Below are positions 1-6,096 of a stretch of 6,096 nucleotides of DNA, in pieces (position 1 is the first letter of the stretch; each line of letters starts with the position of its first letter). The notes beneath the pieces are model-generated. The model worked only from the letters and a program-made list of their open reading frames with translations, did no database searches and was not told the origin of the DNA. A program made the position numbers and the translations under genes. Source of the DNA: Pseudomonadota bacterium (lineage in GTDB: Bacteria; Pseudomonadota; Alphaproteobacteria; Rhizobiales; Segnochrobactraceae); NCBI GenBank assembly GCA_023442215.1, contig JAEZMP010000199.1:1-6096 (forward strand), written 5' to 3'.

Positions 1-170
1 CGGTCGCCGAGGGGCTTCAGCGGCTCGGTCGGATCGCCGGAGAAGTCTCCGATCACGCCGACAACGAAGGGAAGCTCCTTCTGAACGACCGCGCCTTCCG
101 TCTCGACATCGTAGGTGATGTGGACGCGCGGTTTGCGGACCCGGCTCAGCTTTTCATGAATGCTCGGCAT
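1..170 (-). CDS. tssB: TssB (VipA/ImpB) T6SS contractile sheath small subunit, N-terminal fragment
   Basis: This gene encodes the small sheath protein of the type VI secretion system, which pairs with TssC to form the cytoplasmic contractile tube around Hcp. Only the first 56 codons are present; the gene runs off the left edge, so the TssC-binding helices cannot be inspected. The visible protein begins MPSIHEKLSRVRKPRVHITY and continues with the KELPFVVGVIGDFSG segment (about residues 31-45), which is the family's signature N-terminal block. The ATG at 170 is chosen because the conserved block follows at the usual distance from it. Upstream purines are only moderate: a GAAGAG lies three bases before the start and an AAGGG about 12 bases before. 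It follows tssA on the same strand after an 81-bp spacer with a short AT-rich stretch (about 210-222). I could not recognise a clear promoter there, so read-through from tssA or an unrecognised promoter are both possible. Confidence 0.95.
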   Translation of the reverse strand, partial: MPSIHEKLSRVRKPRVHITYDVETEGAVVQKELPFVVGVIGDFSGDPTEPLKPLGD

Positions 171-251
171 CGCTCTTCGAGACCCTTTGCCCTGTGACGT
201 GAATTAACTTGTAGACCACCTTGCGTCGTTGAACACTGAGGAAAAACGACT

Positions 252-1388
252 CTATTCGCTCGGGACCTCCGGAGGACGCAGTCCGGAGGCAATGTAGAAG
301 TAGCGTCGAGCTTCCGCGTCGACGACGAGTTCATCCAGAAGCTGCGTCAACGGCATCCGCCCGCGCCGAACGACTTCTTCCAGCGTGTAGGAAATCGGCG
401 AATGCGGCTCCGTCTGGCGGAAGAACGCCGCGATCTGCAGGATCTGCTGCAACGCCTGCTCGCGGCTGGCAGGCCGGGAGGACGGCACCGCGCCGCCACC
501 GCCGGCGGCAGGCGCCCCGTCCTCGGTCGCGGCCTCGCCGTCCCCGGCCTCCACCGCATAGCTGGCGCTTTCGGCGGCCATGCTCGCCTGCGCGAGCTTG
601 TCGGCGGCGAACAGGCGGACGGCCTCGTCGATCGCGGTCAGCGCGGCACGGATGGCGCCGGCCGGCGGCGCGTCGTGACCGACGCGCGCGACGAACGCAT
701 CCGACAGCGCGTTGACGGCGGCGGTCACCTCGGCGAGATCGGCGACGAGCGCGCTGAAGTGCGACCCTGGCGTCGCCTGGACCGCGGCGGTGAACGTCTC
801 GAGCGTCGTGCCGCCGGCGACGAGGCGGGCCTCTTTCTTGGTGGGGTCGGAGATCTGCTCGATCTCCATCGCCTGCTCGTACTGCCACAGCGACATCGGC
901 GGATCGCTGCGCGTCAGCCCGAGCTTGCGCAGCGGCTGGATCAGCGTGCCGTCGCCGGATGCGCCATTGAGGCCGATGAACGGCGACAGCCGCGGCTCGT
1001 TGCCGTCCTCGTCGGGCAGCGGATAGATCTCGTCCCAGTAGTTGTTGACGAGCCCCTCGGCCACCTTCAGCCCGGTATAGAGCCCCGCAAGCCCGTCCAC
1101 CCGCAGCAGGCCCTCGATCATCCACGCCGCGACTTCGAGGTCCTTGCCTTCCTGGCTCAGGATCTCGAGGCCGACATCCGCCATCTCGCCCCAGTCCTCG
1201 AGCGGCGAAGGCGCGTCGGGGTCGACGTCGATGGCGCGCTCCTTGCGGCGCGCCAATGCCCGCGCGTCCTTCATCCGCAGGAAGCGCGAGGTCGGCGACA
1301 TGTCGCTGCGCGGATCGGTTCCGCAGGGCGCGTCACCCTCGAACGGGGCGAGCAGTTCCTCGGGATCGAAAGTCGGGGTTATTGCCAT
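252..1388 (-). CDS. tssA: TssA (ImpA) T6SS assembly/baseplate-associated protein
   Basis: TssA is a cytoplasmic T6SS protein that links the membrane complex and baseplate and helps start tube and sheath polymerisation. The protein has 378 residues. An ImpA N-terminal domain spans about residues 9-150; its conserved core is visible as WMIEGLLRVDGLAGLYTGLK (89-108), then NNYWDEIYPLPDEDG (115-129) and a LSPFIGLNG block (134-142). A helical middle region follows, then a flexible Gly/Ala/Ser-rich linker (about 281-308). The short C-terminal domain (about 309-371) contains FFRQTEPHSPISY (322-334) and GRMPLTQLLDEL (343-354). The length and this C-terminal block resemble the shorter TssA class typified by Pseudomonas TssA1, not the long form with a C-terminal VasJ-type domain; that class assignment is from memory of the family. 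The ATG at 1388 is the only start that keeps the whole domain without adding an atypical extension, although its Shine-Dalgarno is poor (a GGAA about 15 bases upstream). The gene lies 440 bp after tssM and 81 bp before tssB. Confidence 0.95.
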   Translation of the reverse strand: MAITPTFDPEELLAPFEGDAPCGTDPRSDMSPTSRFLRMKDARALARRKERAIDVDPDAPSPLEDWGEMADVGLEILSQEGKDLEVAAWMIEGLLRVDGLAGLYTGLKVAEGLVNNYWDEIYPLPDEDGNEPRLSPFIGLNGASGDGTLIQPLRKLGLTRSDPPMSLWQYEQAMEIEQISDPTKKEARLVAGGTTLETFTAAVQATPGSHFSALVADLAEVTAAVNALSDAFVARVGHDAPPAGAIRAALTAIDEAVRLFAADKLAQASMAAESASYAVEAGDGEAATEDGAPAAGGGGAVPSSRPASREQALQQILQIAAFFRQTEPHSPISYTLEEVVRRGRMPLTQLLDELVVDAEARRYFYIASGLRPPEVPSE

Positions 1389-1828
1389 GAAATTCGAACA
1401 ATTCCATACGCGAGAACAGGTCTTTTACGGAGCAGCTCGATAACGTCCGGAAACGAGAGGCAGGCAAGGCAGTCGTTCGTCGCGCCCGGAAAGCGCGCGG
1501 CACCCGGCGAACTCGGACCCGGATAACCGATCTCCCTCCGTCGGTATCCCCTCACGACAGGCGCCGGATCGTCGCGGGCGGCTATCGCGATCGTTTCCCC
1601 CGTCGCGCCAGCTCGCCTCGTTCCTCACCGGTCGCGACAGGCCCCCCGCCTTCCCCCTCCGGACCGCGGCCGCCCGCATCCGGCGGAAGCCACGGCGTTC
1701 TTTTCACCATTACGCCCGGCAGCTTATCCCAATATGACACCTGCGGGAACCACCGTGTTTCCCACCGTCATTCCGGGCGCAGAGGCCAGGCCCAGAGCGA
1801 TTCCCGTTCGGTCCGAACGGGATATGCC
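1389..1828. other. 440-bp tssM-tssA spacer without a convincing gene
   Basis: This stretch separates the tssM stop from the tssA start. On the minus strand it can be read as an 84-codon frame (1425-1679) and a 42-codon frame (1582-1710). Neither has a Shine-Dalgarno-like sequence before its ATG, and both give Arg/Gly-rich products resembling no T6SS protein I know, so I treat the region as non-coding. It contains two hairpin-forming sequences near the tssM stop (listed separately). On the minus strand a TTGCCT hexamer (1467-1462) lies 17 bases before GTTATC (1444-1439), about 50 bases upstream of the tssA ATG. This matches a sigma-70 -10 box poorly and is only a candidate internal promoter. 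I saw no sigma-54 motif, tRNA or recognisable riboswitch. The spacer is long for a T6SS core operon, so it may separate two transcription units. Confidence 0.6.
1745..1763. repeat. Imperfect inverted repeat downstream of tssM
   Basis: The arms GGGAACCAC (1745-1753) and GTGTTTCCC (1755-1763) are complementary except for one mismatch, and would fold into a short hairpin on either strand. It lies about 65 bases past the tssM stop. On the minus strand no run of T follows it, so it does not look like a canonical intrinsic terminator. It may stabilise the 3' end of the upstream message or belong to a degenerate repeat element. Confidence 0.5.
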
Positions 1829-1830
1829 CT
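1794..1830. repeat. Palindromic element abutting the tssM stop codon
   Basis: A perfect 9-bp stem is formed by TCCCGTTCG (1802-1810) and CGAACGGGA (1814-1822), with the three-base loop GTC. The palindrome extends imperfectly outward: AGAGCGAT on one side against ATATGCCCT on the other keeps several pairs, giving an element of about 37 bp that overlaps the tssM stop codon by two bases. On the transcribed strand the hairpin lacks a following U-tract, so it is not a classical Rho-independent terminator. Its form, with AGAGC-like ends and a strong CCCGTTCGG core, is like dispersed intergenic palindromes common in high-GC alphaproteobacteria, but one copy alone cannot establish that. It could also act as a 3' stability hairpin or a protein-binding site. 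Confidence 0.65.
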
Positions 1831-4800
1831 AGCCCGGAACCAGCGCCGGCGGGCACTTGAAGCCGGCCAGCGGATTCTGGCCGAACGGGTTCATCACGCT
1901 GTCCGCCTCGATGACGAAGCTCGCCGAATTCGAGCCGAGCTGGACGGCGACCTGGAAACGGGTCGCCGTCAGGCGCGTGACCTTCGCCGTCGAGAGGAAG
2001 CGGAACAGCGCCCACGGGCCGGTGATGTTGGACATCGACGGCGTTCCGGGCGTGGACGCCGCGAACGCGATGCTGACCCCGCCCTTGGCGCCCGGCCAGT
2101 GGATCGGCGTGCGCTGCGGCGGCCCGTACTGGTAGGTGAGCGTCTGACCGTCGATCGACAGGGTGACCCGCATGGCGTTGGGATCGAGATTGTAGGGCTC
2201 GATCTGGAACGACACCTGCGGCGTCGTTCCGCCGTCGACGAAGAACACCTTGCGGATGCGGTCGGCCTGCTCGAAGAACTTGATGACGGCGGGGGTCAGG
2301 TTGGGACGCGCCGCCGCCTTGTTGAGGCGCCACGGGGTCCGCGTCGTGTCGACATAGGGCTTGATCTGCTTGGTGAAGAACTGGTCGAGCAGGCCGTTCG
2401 GCGCCAGCAGCCGGCTGAAATCGGCGATGGTGACTTCGTTCTCGGACACGGCGAAGGGATAGCGCCCTTCGATGGCGGCCTGACAGAACGGATAGACCTC
2501 GGAGGTCCACGTGCCGCTGAGGTCGCTCTTCACGCCCTCGTTGGCGATCGCCGACGTCTGCGTCGTGATCTGGGCGACGGCATCGGCGAGCGAGGGCGGC
2601 GCGCTCAGGGTGTTGAACTGCATCTGGCTCAGGAGCTGCGAGAACCCCGGACCCGAGGTCAGCGCGGTGACCTGGGCGGGATTGCTGCCCGCGCTCGCCG
2701 CCGGGCCGATCAGCGCACGAAGCTGCGACAGCGACTGCAGGATTCCGTCGAGCGGGCTCGGATTGCCGGCGACGAAGGCGTGCAGGCCCGCGAAATGCTC
2801 GGTGATCGGCTGGCCCGCCTGCGCGGCCGCGCTGAGCGGCGTGGCGCCCTGGGGCGCGGTCGCGGCCGCTTCCTTGCTTTCCGGCGCCGGGCTGAGCGTG
2901 GTCTGCTGCGAGACCGAGTTCAGGAACGAGGACAGCGGCGACGGCGGGCCGAGAACGGCCTGGAGCACGCTCAGCTCGGAATTGAAGTCGGTGAAGGACG
3001 CGATGGTGACGTCGTTGAGAAGGCCTTCCCACTGGGCGATGTAGTCGGAGACGTAGAGATCCGTCATCTCCCGCTCCAGCTCCTTCTGCCGCTCGGGACC
3101 CTCGTCGTCCTCCGGCGCCAGGAAGCGGACCCAGTCCTCGTTCATCACCGTCTCGGCGACCTTCGAGATCGCGGGCAGGACGACGGTGCTGAAGTGGTCG
3201 GCGGTGTACATGCCCGGCACCGGCTCGGCGAGCGACTTGCCGGAGCGCCGGATCAGCGCATAGGAGGCGAGCGGGCCGGCGACATCGGTCAGGCGCCAGG
3301 TCGGCAGGTTGCGGATTTCCGGCAGCTGCTTCAGCAGCGCCATGCCGCGCATGGCGGGCGGGAACTCGTTGAGCACGGCGCGCGCGTTCGCGACGAGCTG
3401 CTCCTGGATCGGAACCGGCGCGAACCCGGCCGTGAGCAGGTTCTTCAGCTGCCCCTCGAGCGAAGCGCGCAGCGGCGCATCGGAGGCGTTCGGATAGAGC
3501 GCCTGCCAGCGGCGATCGAACCAGCCGGCGATGACGTCGTTGTCGATCGGGCGCACGCCGCCGAACATCAGGTAGACCATCACGGCGCCATAGAGCTTCG
3601 CCGGGTCGGACATGGAGTCCTGAATGTCGGACTCCAGGTAGCCGATGAGGCGGGGCAGGAACAGCATGTGCAGGGCGTCGACATATTCCGACTTCGCCGG
3701 CCCCGACAGATGGCCGTATTGCGACAGGCCGCCGGTGAAGGCGGGCACCGAATAGTCGCGCGTATCGCCCCAGCCCGTCGGGATATCCTCCAGCGCCTTG
3801 AGCGCCGGGATGGTCGCGGCGAGGTCGACGTTCTGGGTCGGCTGCATGCTCGGGTTCGCGCCGAGCATCGCGAGCGACAGCTTGGCGCGGTCGGCCCGCT
3901 GCTCCACCACCCTGATGAGGGTGCGGTTGTTGGCGAAGCTGTAGGCCCACCAGCCGCACAGGGCGAGCGCCACGAGGGCGATCAGGCCGAGGGTCGCCCA
4001 CTGCGTCAGGCGCTGGGCGCGGCGCGCCCTCCTGTCGAGCGCCACGAGCCCGGCTTCGGGAATGACGACCTGCTCGAACAGATCCCGGATGAACAGGCCG
4101 CGCTGGGGCGACGCCGCCACGCTGGGCGTGCCGACGATCTCGGCGGGCTCGTCCGACTTCGCGATCAGGTCGCCCCGGGCGCTGGTGAAATAGACGCCGC
4201 GCAGCTGGAGCGTCGGCTCGAACTCGTTCGGCCGGAACACGTCCTCGACGAACTGCAGATATTTCTGCTTCAGCAGCGCCATCTGCGGCAGGAACATGAA
4301 ATCGTCGAAGCGGCGGGTGATATCGCCCTCGCCGTTCACCTGCTCCAGCACCCGCGGCATCTGCCACCGCAGCAGATCGTCGTACTCCCGGCCGAACACC
4401 GTGCCGATCGCCTCGGGCGGATTGGCGGCCGCGGCACGCCCGCTCGCCATCGGAAATGTCAGGCCGAACACGGCGTTGCGGTAGACCGGCGCGAGGTTGG
4501 CGAAGAACGCCTCGAACCCCGGCACGTCGTCGACGCGGGTGAACACGGCATAGACCGGGAAGCTCGCCCTGAGCTGGTTGCGCAGGTCGATCAGCTGCTG
4601 GCGGATTTCGGCGAACAGCGCCGCCGTCTGGCTTTCGGCCGCGGTCCGCAGCTCCGCCACGCTCAGCACGATGACGACGCCGTTGATCGGTTCGCGCGGA
4701 CGGTAGCGCTTCAGGAGCCCGAGGAAGTTCCGCCACAGGCGGCGCTGCGAATGCGGCCCGAACGGCCCGGCCGTGTCCACGAAGACGGCGGTGTCGACGA

Positions 4801-5302
4801 AGGAGAACGTGAAGGCGGAACCGGCCGCGATGTGCCCGCCGCGGCTGTCGGTGGCGGGAAAGCGCAGGCCCGAAGACCGGATCAGGGAGGTCTTGCCCGC
4901 CCGCTCCGGCCCGATCACGAGATACCAGGGCAGCTTGTAGCGATAGGAGCGGTCGAGGCGCCAGACCCGTCCCGTGCCCTTGAGGGTGGCGAAAGCGCGG
5001 CGGAGACCGCCTTCCAGCGCATCGGTCTGGGTCTTCGCCTCCTCCTCGTTCGACGCGCTCGACAGGAACGGCTTGCGCGCCGACTGGCCGAAGCCCCTGA
5101 GCAGCAGCACGAGCACGACGACGACGCCGATCAGCAGCACGATGAGCGCGGCGAGGAGCCGCAGCACCGGATCGCCGATCACCGGCGCACCCCCGACGGT
5201 GATCAGCGGGGCGAGGAACCACGTCAGCAGCGACAGCAGCAGGAAGGCCGCCGCCACCAGGACCAGGCGCCAGAATGCCCAAGTACCGAGCGGCTTCATC
5301 AT
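1829..5302 (-). CDS. tssM: TssM (IcmF/ImpL) T6SS inner-membrane complex protein
   Basis: TssM is the large inner-membrane protein of the T6SS membrane complex; it binds TssL in the inner membrane and usually the TssJ lipoprotein through its periplasmic domain. The 1157 residues are normal for the family. Two transmembrane helices (about 9-33 and 47-68) precede a cytoplasmic NTPase-like domain with Walker A motif GPERAGKT (131-138), a DTAG switch-type motif (176-179) and TRVD (255-258), in the place of the TKxD usual in relatives. The conserved LRGVYFTSA (367-375) and FIRDLFEQVVIPEAGL (404-419) follow, then a third helix (about 435-455). The large periplasmic part includes the IcmF-related region (about 480-790), a low-complexity linker (about 800-832), and the C-terminal domain with DGQTLTYQYGPPQ (1051-1063), WPG (1069-1071), GPWALFRFL (1095-1103) and NPF...FKCPPAL (1138-1154). 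ATG 5302 is preferred over the adjacent ATG 5299 because AGGA (5314-5311) sits eight bases upstream. The Walker A motif is intact, so nucleotide binding is possible but not proven. Confidence 0.97.
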   Translation of the reverse strand: MMKPLGTWAFWRLVLVAAAFLLLSLLTWFLAPLITVGGAPVIGDPVLRLLAALIVLLIGVVVVLVLLLRGFGQSARKPFLSSASNEEEAKTQTDALEGGLRRAFATLKGTGRVWRLDRSYRYKLPWYLVIGPERAGKTSLIRSSGLRFPATDSRGGHIAAGSAFTFSFVDTAVFVDTAGPFGPHSQRRLWRNFLGLLKRYRPREPINGVVIVLSVAELRTAAESQTAALFAEIRQQLIDLRNQLRASFPVYAVFTRVDDVPGFEAFFANLAPVYRNAVFGLTFPMASGRAAAANPPEAIGTVFGREYDDLLRWQMPRVLEQVNGEGDITRRFDDFMFLPQMALLKQKYLQFVEDVFRPNEFEPTLQLRGVYFTSARGDLIAKSDEPAEIVGTPSVAASPQRGLFIRDLFEQVVIPEAGLVALDRRARRAQRLTQWATLGLIALVALALCGWWAYSFANNRTLIRVVEQRADRAKLSLAMLGANPSMQPTQNVDLAATIPALKALEDIPTGWGDTRDYSVPAFTGGLSQYGHLSGPAKSEYVDALHMLFLPRLIGYLESDIQDSMSDPAKLYGAVMVYLMFGGVRPIDNDVIAGWFDRRWQALYPNASDAPLRASLEGQLKNLLTAGFAPVPIQEQLVANARAVLNEFPPAMRGMALLKQLPEIRNLPTWRLTDVAGPLASYALIRRSGKSLAEPVPGMYTADHFSTVVLPAISKVAETVMNEDWVRFLAPEDDEGPERQKELEREMTDLYVSDYIAQWEGLLNDVTIASFTDFNSELSVLQAVLGPPSPLSSFLNSVSQQTTLSPAPESKEAAATAPQGATPLSAAAQAGQPITEHFAGLHAFVAGNPSPLDGILQSLSQLRALIGPAASAGSNPAQVTALTSGPGFSQLLSQMQFNTLSAPPSLADAVAQITTQTSAIANEGVKSDLSGTWTSEVYPFCQAAIEGRYPFAVSENEVTIADFSRLLAPNGLLDQFFTKQIKPYVDTTRTPWRLNKAAARPNLTPAVIKFFEQADRIRKVFFVDGGTTPQVSFQIEPYNLDPNAMRVTLSIDGQTLTYQYGPPQRTPIHWPGAKGGVSIAFAASTPGTPSMSNITGPWALFRFLSTAKVTRLTATRFQVAVQLGSNSASFVIEADSVMNPFGQNPLAGFKCPPALVPG

Positions 5303-5463
5303 CGTGCGGTTCCTGATGGCGGCGTCGAGAGGTCGTTGGTCGCGCGGGCGGTCGACGAGACGGCGGCGCGCCGCGCCGCGCGGCGGCGCAGGCCGGCCGG
5401 GACCCCGGCCTCAAGGCATCCGGCTTTCGCGGGCGTGCACGCCCTTTCCACGTCGATCTCCAT
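5299..5463 (-). CDS. Possible 54-aa small ORF between tssL and tssM (hypothetical, uncertain)
   Basis: An ATG at 5463 opens a 54-codon frame that starts 14 bases after the tssL stop. It ends with TGA at 5301-5299, forming an ATGA overlap with the tssM start. Two purine-rich tracts precede it: AGGGG (5477-5473), nine bases before the ATG, and AGGGA (5470-5466). This arrangement is what a translationally coupled small operon gene would show. The product starts MEIDVERACTPAKAG, has an Arg/Ala-rich middle (about residues 26-36) and a Ser/Thr/Pro-rich end. It has no signal peptide, membrane helix or domain I recognise. Against it being real: in such GC-rich DNA a frame this short is often open by chance, an ATGATG start supplies the TGA automatically, and the TPAKAG string is what REP-type repeats yield when translated. 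I would not assign a function. Confidence 0.25.
   Translation of the reverse strand: MEIDVERACTPAKAGCLEAGVPAGLRRRAARRAAVSSTARATNDLSTPPSGTAR
5368..5444. repeat. Cluster of GC-rich inverted repeats in the tssL-tssM spacer (REP-like)
   Basis: Several inverted repeats lie close together. GCGCCGC (5368-5374) pairs with GCGGCGC (5383-5389) around an eight-base loop. GGCCGGG (5395-5401) pairs with CCCGGCC (5404-5410). CCGGC (5420-5424) and GCGGG (5429-5433) form a one-mismatch stem with a TTTC loop. GGGCGTGCACGCCC (5431-5444) is a perfect 14-bp palindrome. The ATCCGGCTTTCGCGGG part resembles the cores of REP-type elements in many proteobacteria. None is followed by a T-run on the minus strand, so a terminator is unlikely. 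They could form structure in the tssL-tssM message and affect the relative expression of the two genes; that is inference. Confidence 0.5.
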
Positions 5464-5477
5464 CGTCCCTGGCCCCT

Positions 5478-6096
5478 CTAGCGCGGTGTGAGGACGATTT
5501 CGACGCGCCGGTTGGTGGCGCGGCCGTCCGGCGTGGCGTTCGTGGCGATGGGATCGGCGGCGCCGCGGCCGAACGCGCTGACACGGGCGGGATCGGACAG
5601 GCCTTCCGACAACAGCTGCGCGACGCGCTTGGCGCGGGCGAGCGACAGCGCCTCGTTGTTGGGGAAGGCCGGGGTATTGATCGGCAGGCTGTCGGTAAAG
5701 CCGGTGACGGCGATCGGGCCGGGGAACGGCTGCAGCGCCTCCGCGATGGCCTTGATCACGTCCGGATAGGGCGTGCGAAGCGTCGTGCTCGCCGACGCGA
5801 ACAGCTCCTTGCGTGTGATGATCACCACCGTGCCGCTGCGCGAGAGCACCGAGATCAGGCCCTGCTGCTGCTGGGGCATCAGCATCTTGGCAATGGCGCG
5901 GTAGGGATCGATCGCTGGCGGAGTGGTGGGCGGCGGCGCGAGCATGCCCTCGGCCGGCGCCACCGGCAGCGCCGCGCGCACCGGCGGCGGCGGTGGCGGC
6001 GGCGCGGGGGTCTCGACGGGATCGGCCAGAAGCTCGCTCACCTTGACCGCAGCGATCTCGGCATCGCGCCTGAGGATGGCCGACAGCACCACGAAC
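5478..6096 (-). CDS. tssL: TssL with C-terminal OmpA-type peptidoglycan-binding domain (N-terminal part outside window)
   Basis: This is the C-terminal part of an extended TssL (DotU/ImpK), the inner-membrane partner of TssM. The frame is open to the right edge, so the DotU domain and most or all of the membrane anchor are not seen; the GTG at 6092 is probably internal and not a start. Counting from that codon, the visible order is: a short segment likely just after the membrane helix (1-28), a proline-rich periplasmic linker including seven consecutive prolines (31-37) and a second APPPTTPP tract (52-59), then an OmpA-like domain (about 88-204). The domain shows GFTDSLPI (131-138), FPNNEALSLARAKRV (143-157) and a GRATNRRVEI ending (190-199). 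By family analogy D134 and R153 would bind the diaminopimelate-containing peptide of peptidoglycan, fixing the T6SS to the cell wall. The GFTD replaces the GHTD usual in relatives. The following genes tssM, tssA and tssB support TssL over a generic OmpA-family or TagP-type protein. Confidence 0.88.
   Translation of the reverse strand, partial: FVVLSAILRRDAEIAAVKVSELLADPVETPAPPPPPPPVRAALPVAPAEGMLAPPPTTPPAIDPYRAIAKMLMPQQQQGLISVLSRSGTVVIITRKELFASASTTLRTPYPDVIKAIAEALQPFPGPIAVTGFTDSLPINTPAFPNNEALSLARAKRVAQLLSEGLSDPARVSAFGRGAADPIATNATPDGRATNRRVEIVLTPR

Noticed and set aside
171..251. Promoter for tssB in the tssA-tssB spacer
   Set aside because: There is an AT-rich patch, but no -35/-10 pair with acceptable spacing and no sigma-54 motif, so it is not claimed.
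266..289. Hairpin CCTCCGGA/TCCGGAGG near the tssA 3' end as a terminator
   Set aside because: The stem lies within tssA coding sequence and the T-run on the minus strand (246-242) is about 20 bases away, too far for an intrinsic terminator.
402..1526. Plus-strand 374-codon frame opposite tssA
   Set aside because: Shadow of tssA in GC-rich DNA; no recognisable domain.
1425..1679. 84-codon minus-strand frame in the tssM-tssA spacer
   Set aside because: No Shine-Dalgarno before its ATG, Arg/Gly/Ser-rich low-information product, no resemblance to a T6SS or other family; likely chance in GC-rich DNA.
1582..1710. 42-codon minus-strand frame beginning MVKRTPWLPPDAGG
   Set aside because: No ribosome binding site, and a Gly/Arg/Glu-rich product typical of translated non-coding GC-rich DNA.
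1710..5414. 1234-codon minus-strand frame overlapping tssM in another phase
   Set aside because: Arg/Ala/Pro-rich shadow; the tssM frame carries all the conserved TssM motifs.
2099..5491. Long plus-strand open frame opposite tssM (1130 codons)
   Set aside because: It is the antisense shadow of tssM; the product is rich in Arg, Gly, Glu and His with no domain, as expected for the complement of a high-GC gene.
1..6096. An undescribed defence, effector or mobile system in the window
   Set aside because: All confident genes are standard T6SS core components; no transposase, integrase, CRISPR array, toxin/immunity pair or unfamiliar large ORF is present.

Overview
The window is a segment of a type VI secretion system (T6SS) gene cluster. 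All supported genes lie on the minus strand and are transcribed from right to left. The DNA is very GC-rich and the coding genes are typical proteobacterial T6SS components. The codon use and the REP-like and other palindromic sequences in the spacers would fit a high-GC alphaproteobacterium, but that placement is an inference from style and not from a marker gene.

In transcription order, the right end (5478-6096) holds the C-terminal part of an 'evolved' TssL, with a proline-rich linker and an OmpA-type peptidoglycan-binding domain. Its DotU domain and membrane segment lie beyond the window. A 175-bp spacer (5303-5477) follows; it is crowded with GC-rich inverted repeats and contains an unlisted 54-codon reading frame that ends in an ATGA overlap with the next start. 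The next gene is a full-length tssM/icmF (1829-5302, 1157 aa) with an intact Walker A motif. Its stop codon abuts a strong palindrome. A 440-bp spacer without a convincing gene (1389-1828) separates it from tssA (252-1388, 378 aa). An 81-bp spacer then leads to the first 56 codons of tssB, which run off the left edge.

Together these genes encode the TssL-TssM part of the membrane complex, which spans the inner membrane and anchors to peptidoglycan; TssA, which primes and organises baseplate, tube and sheath assembly; and TssB, half of the contractile sheath. No effector, immunity protein, VgrG, Hcp, PAAR, ATPase ClpV or TssC is visible, so the weapon's payload must be encoded elsewhere.

The genes themselves are a known system, and I do not see an undescribed one. 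The parts that merit a second look are the two non-coding spacers flanking tssM: one with a possible overlapping small ORF that may instead be REP-like repeat DNA, the other with two hairpins right after the tssM stop.
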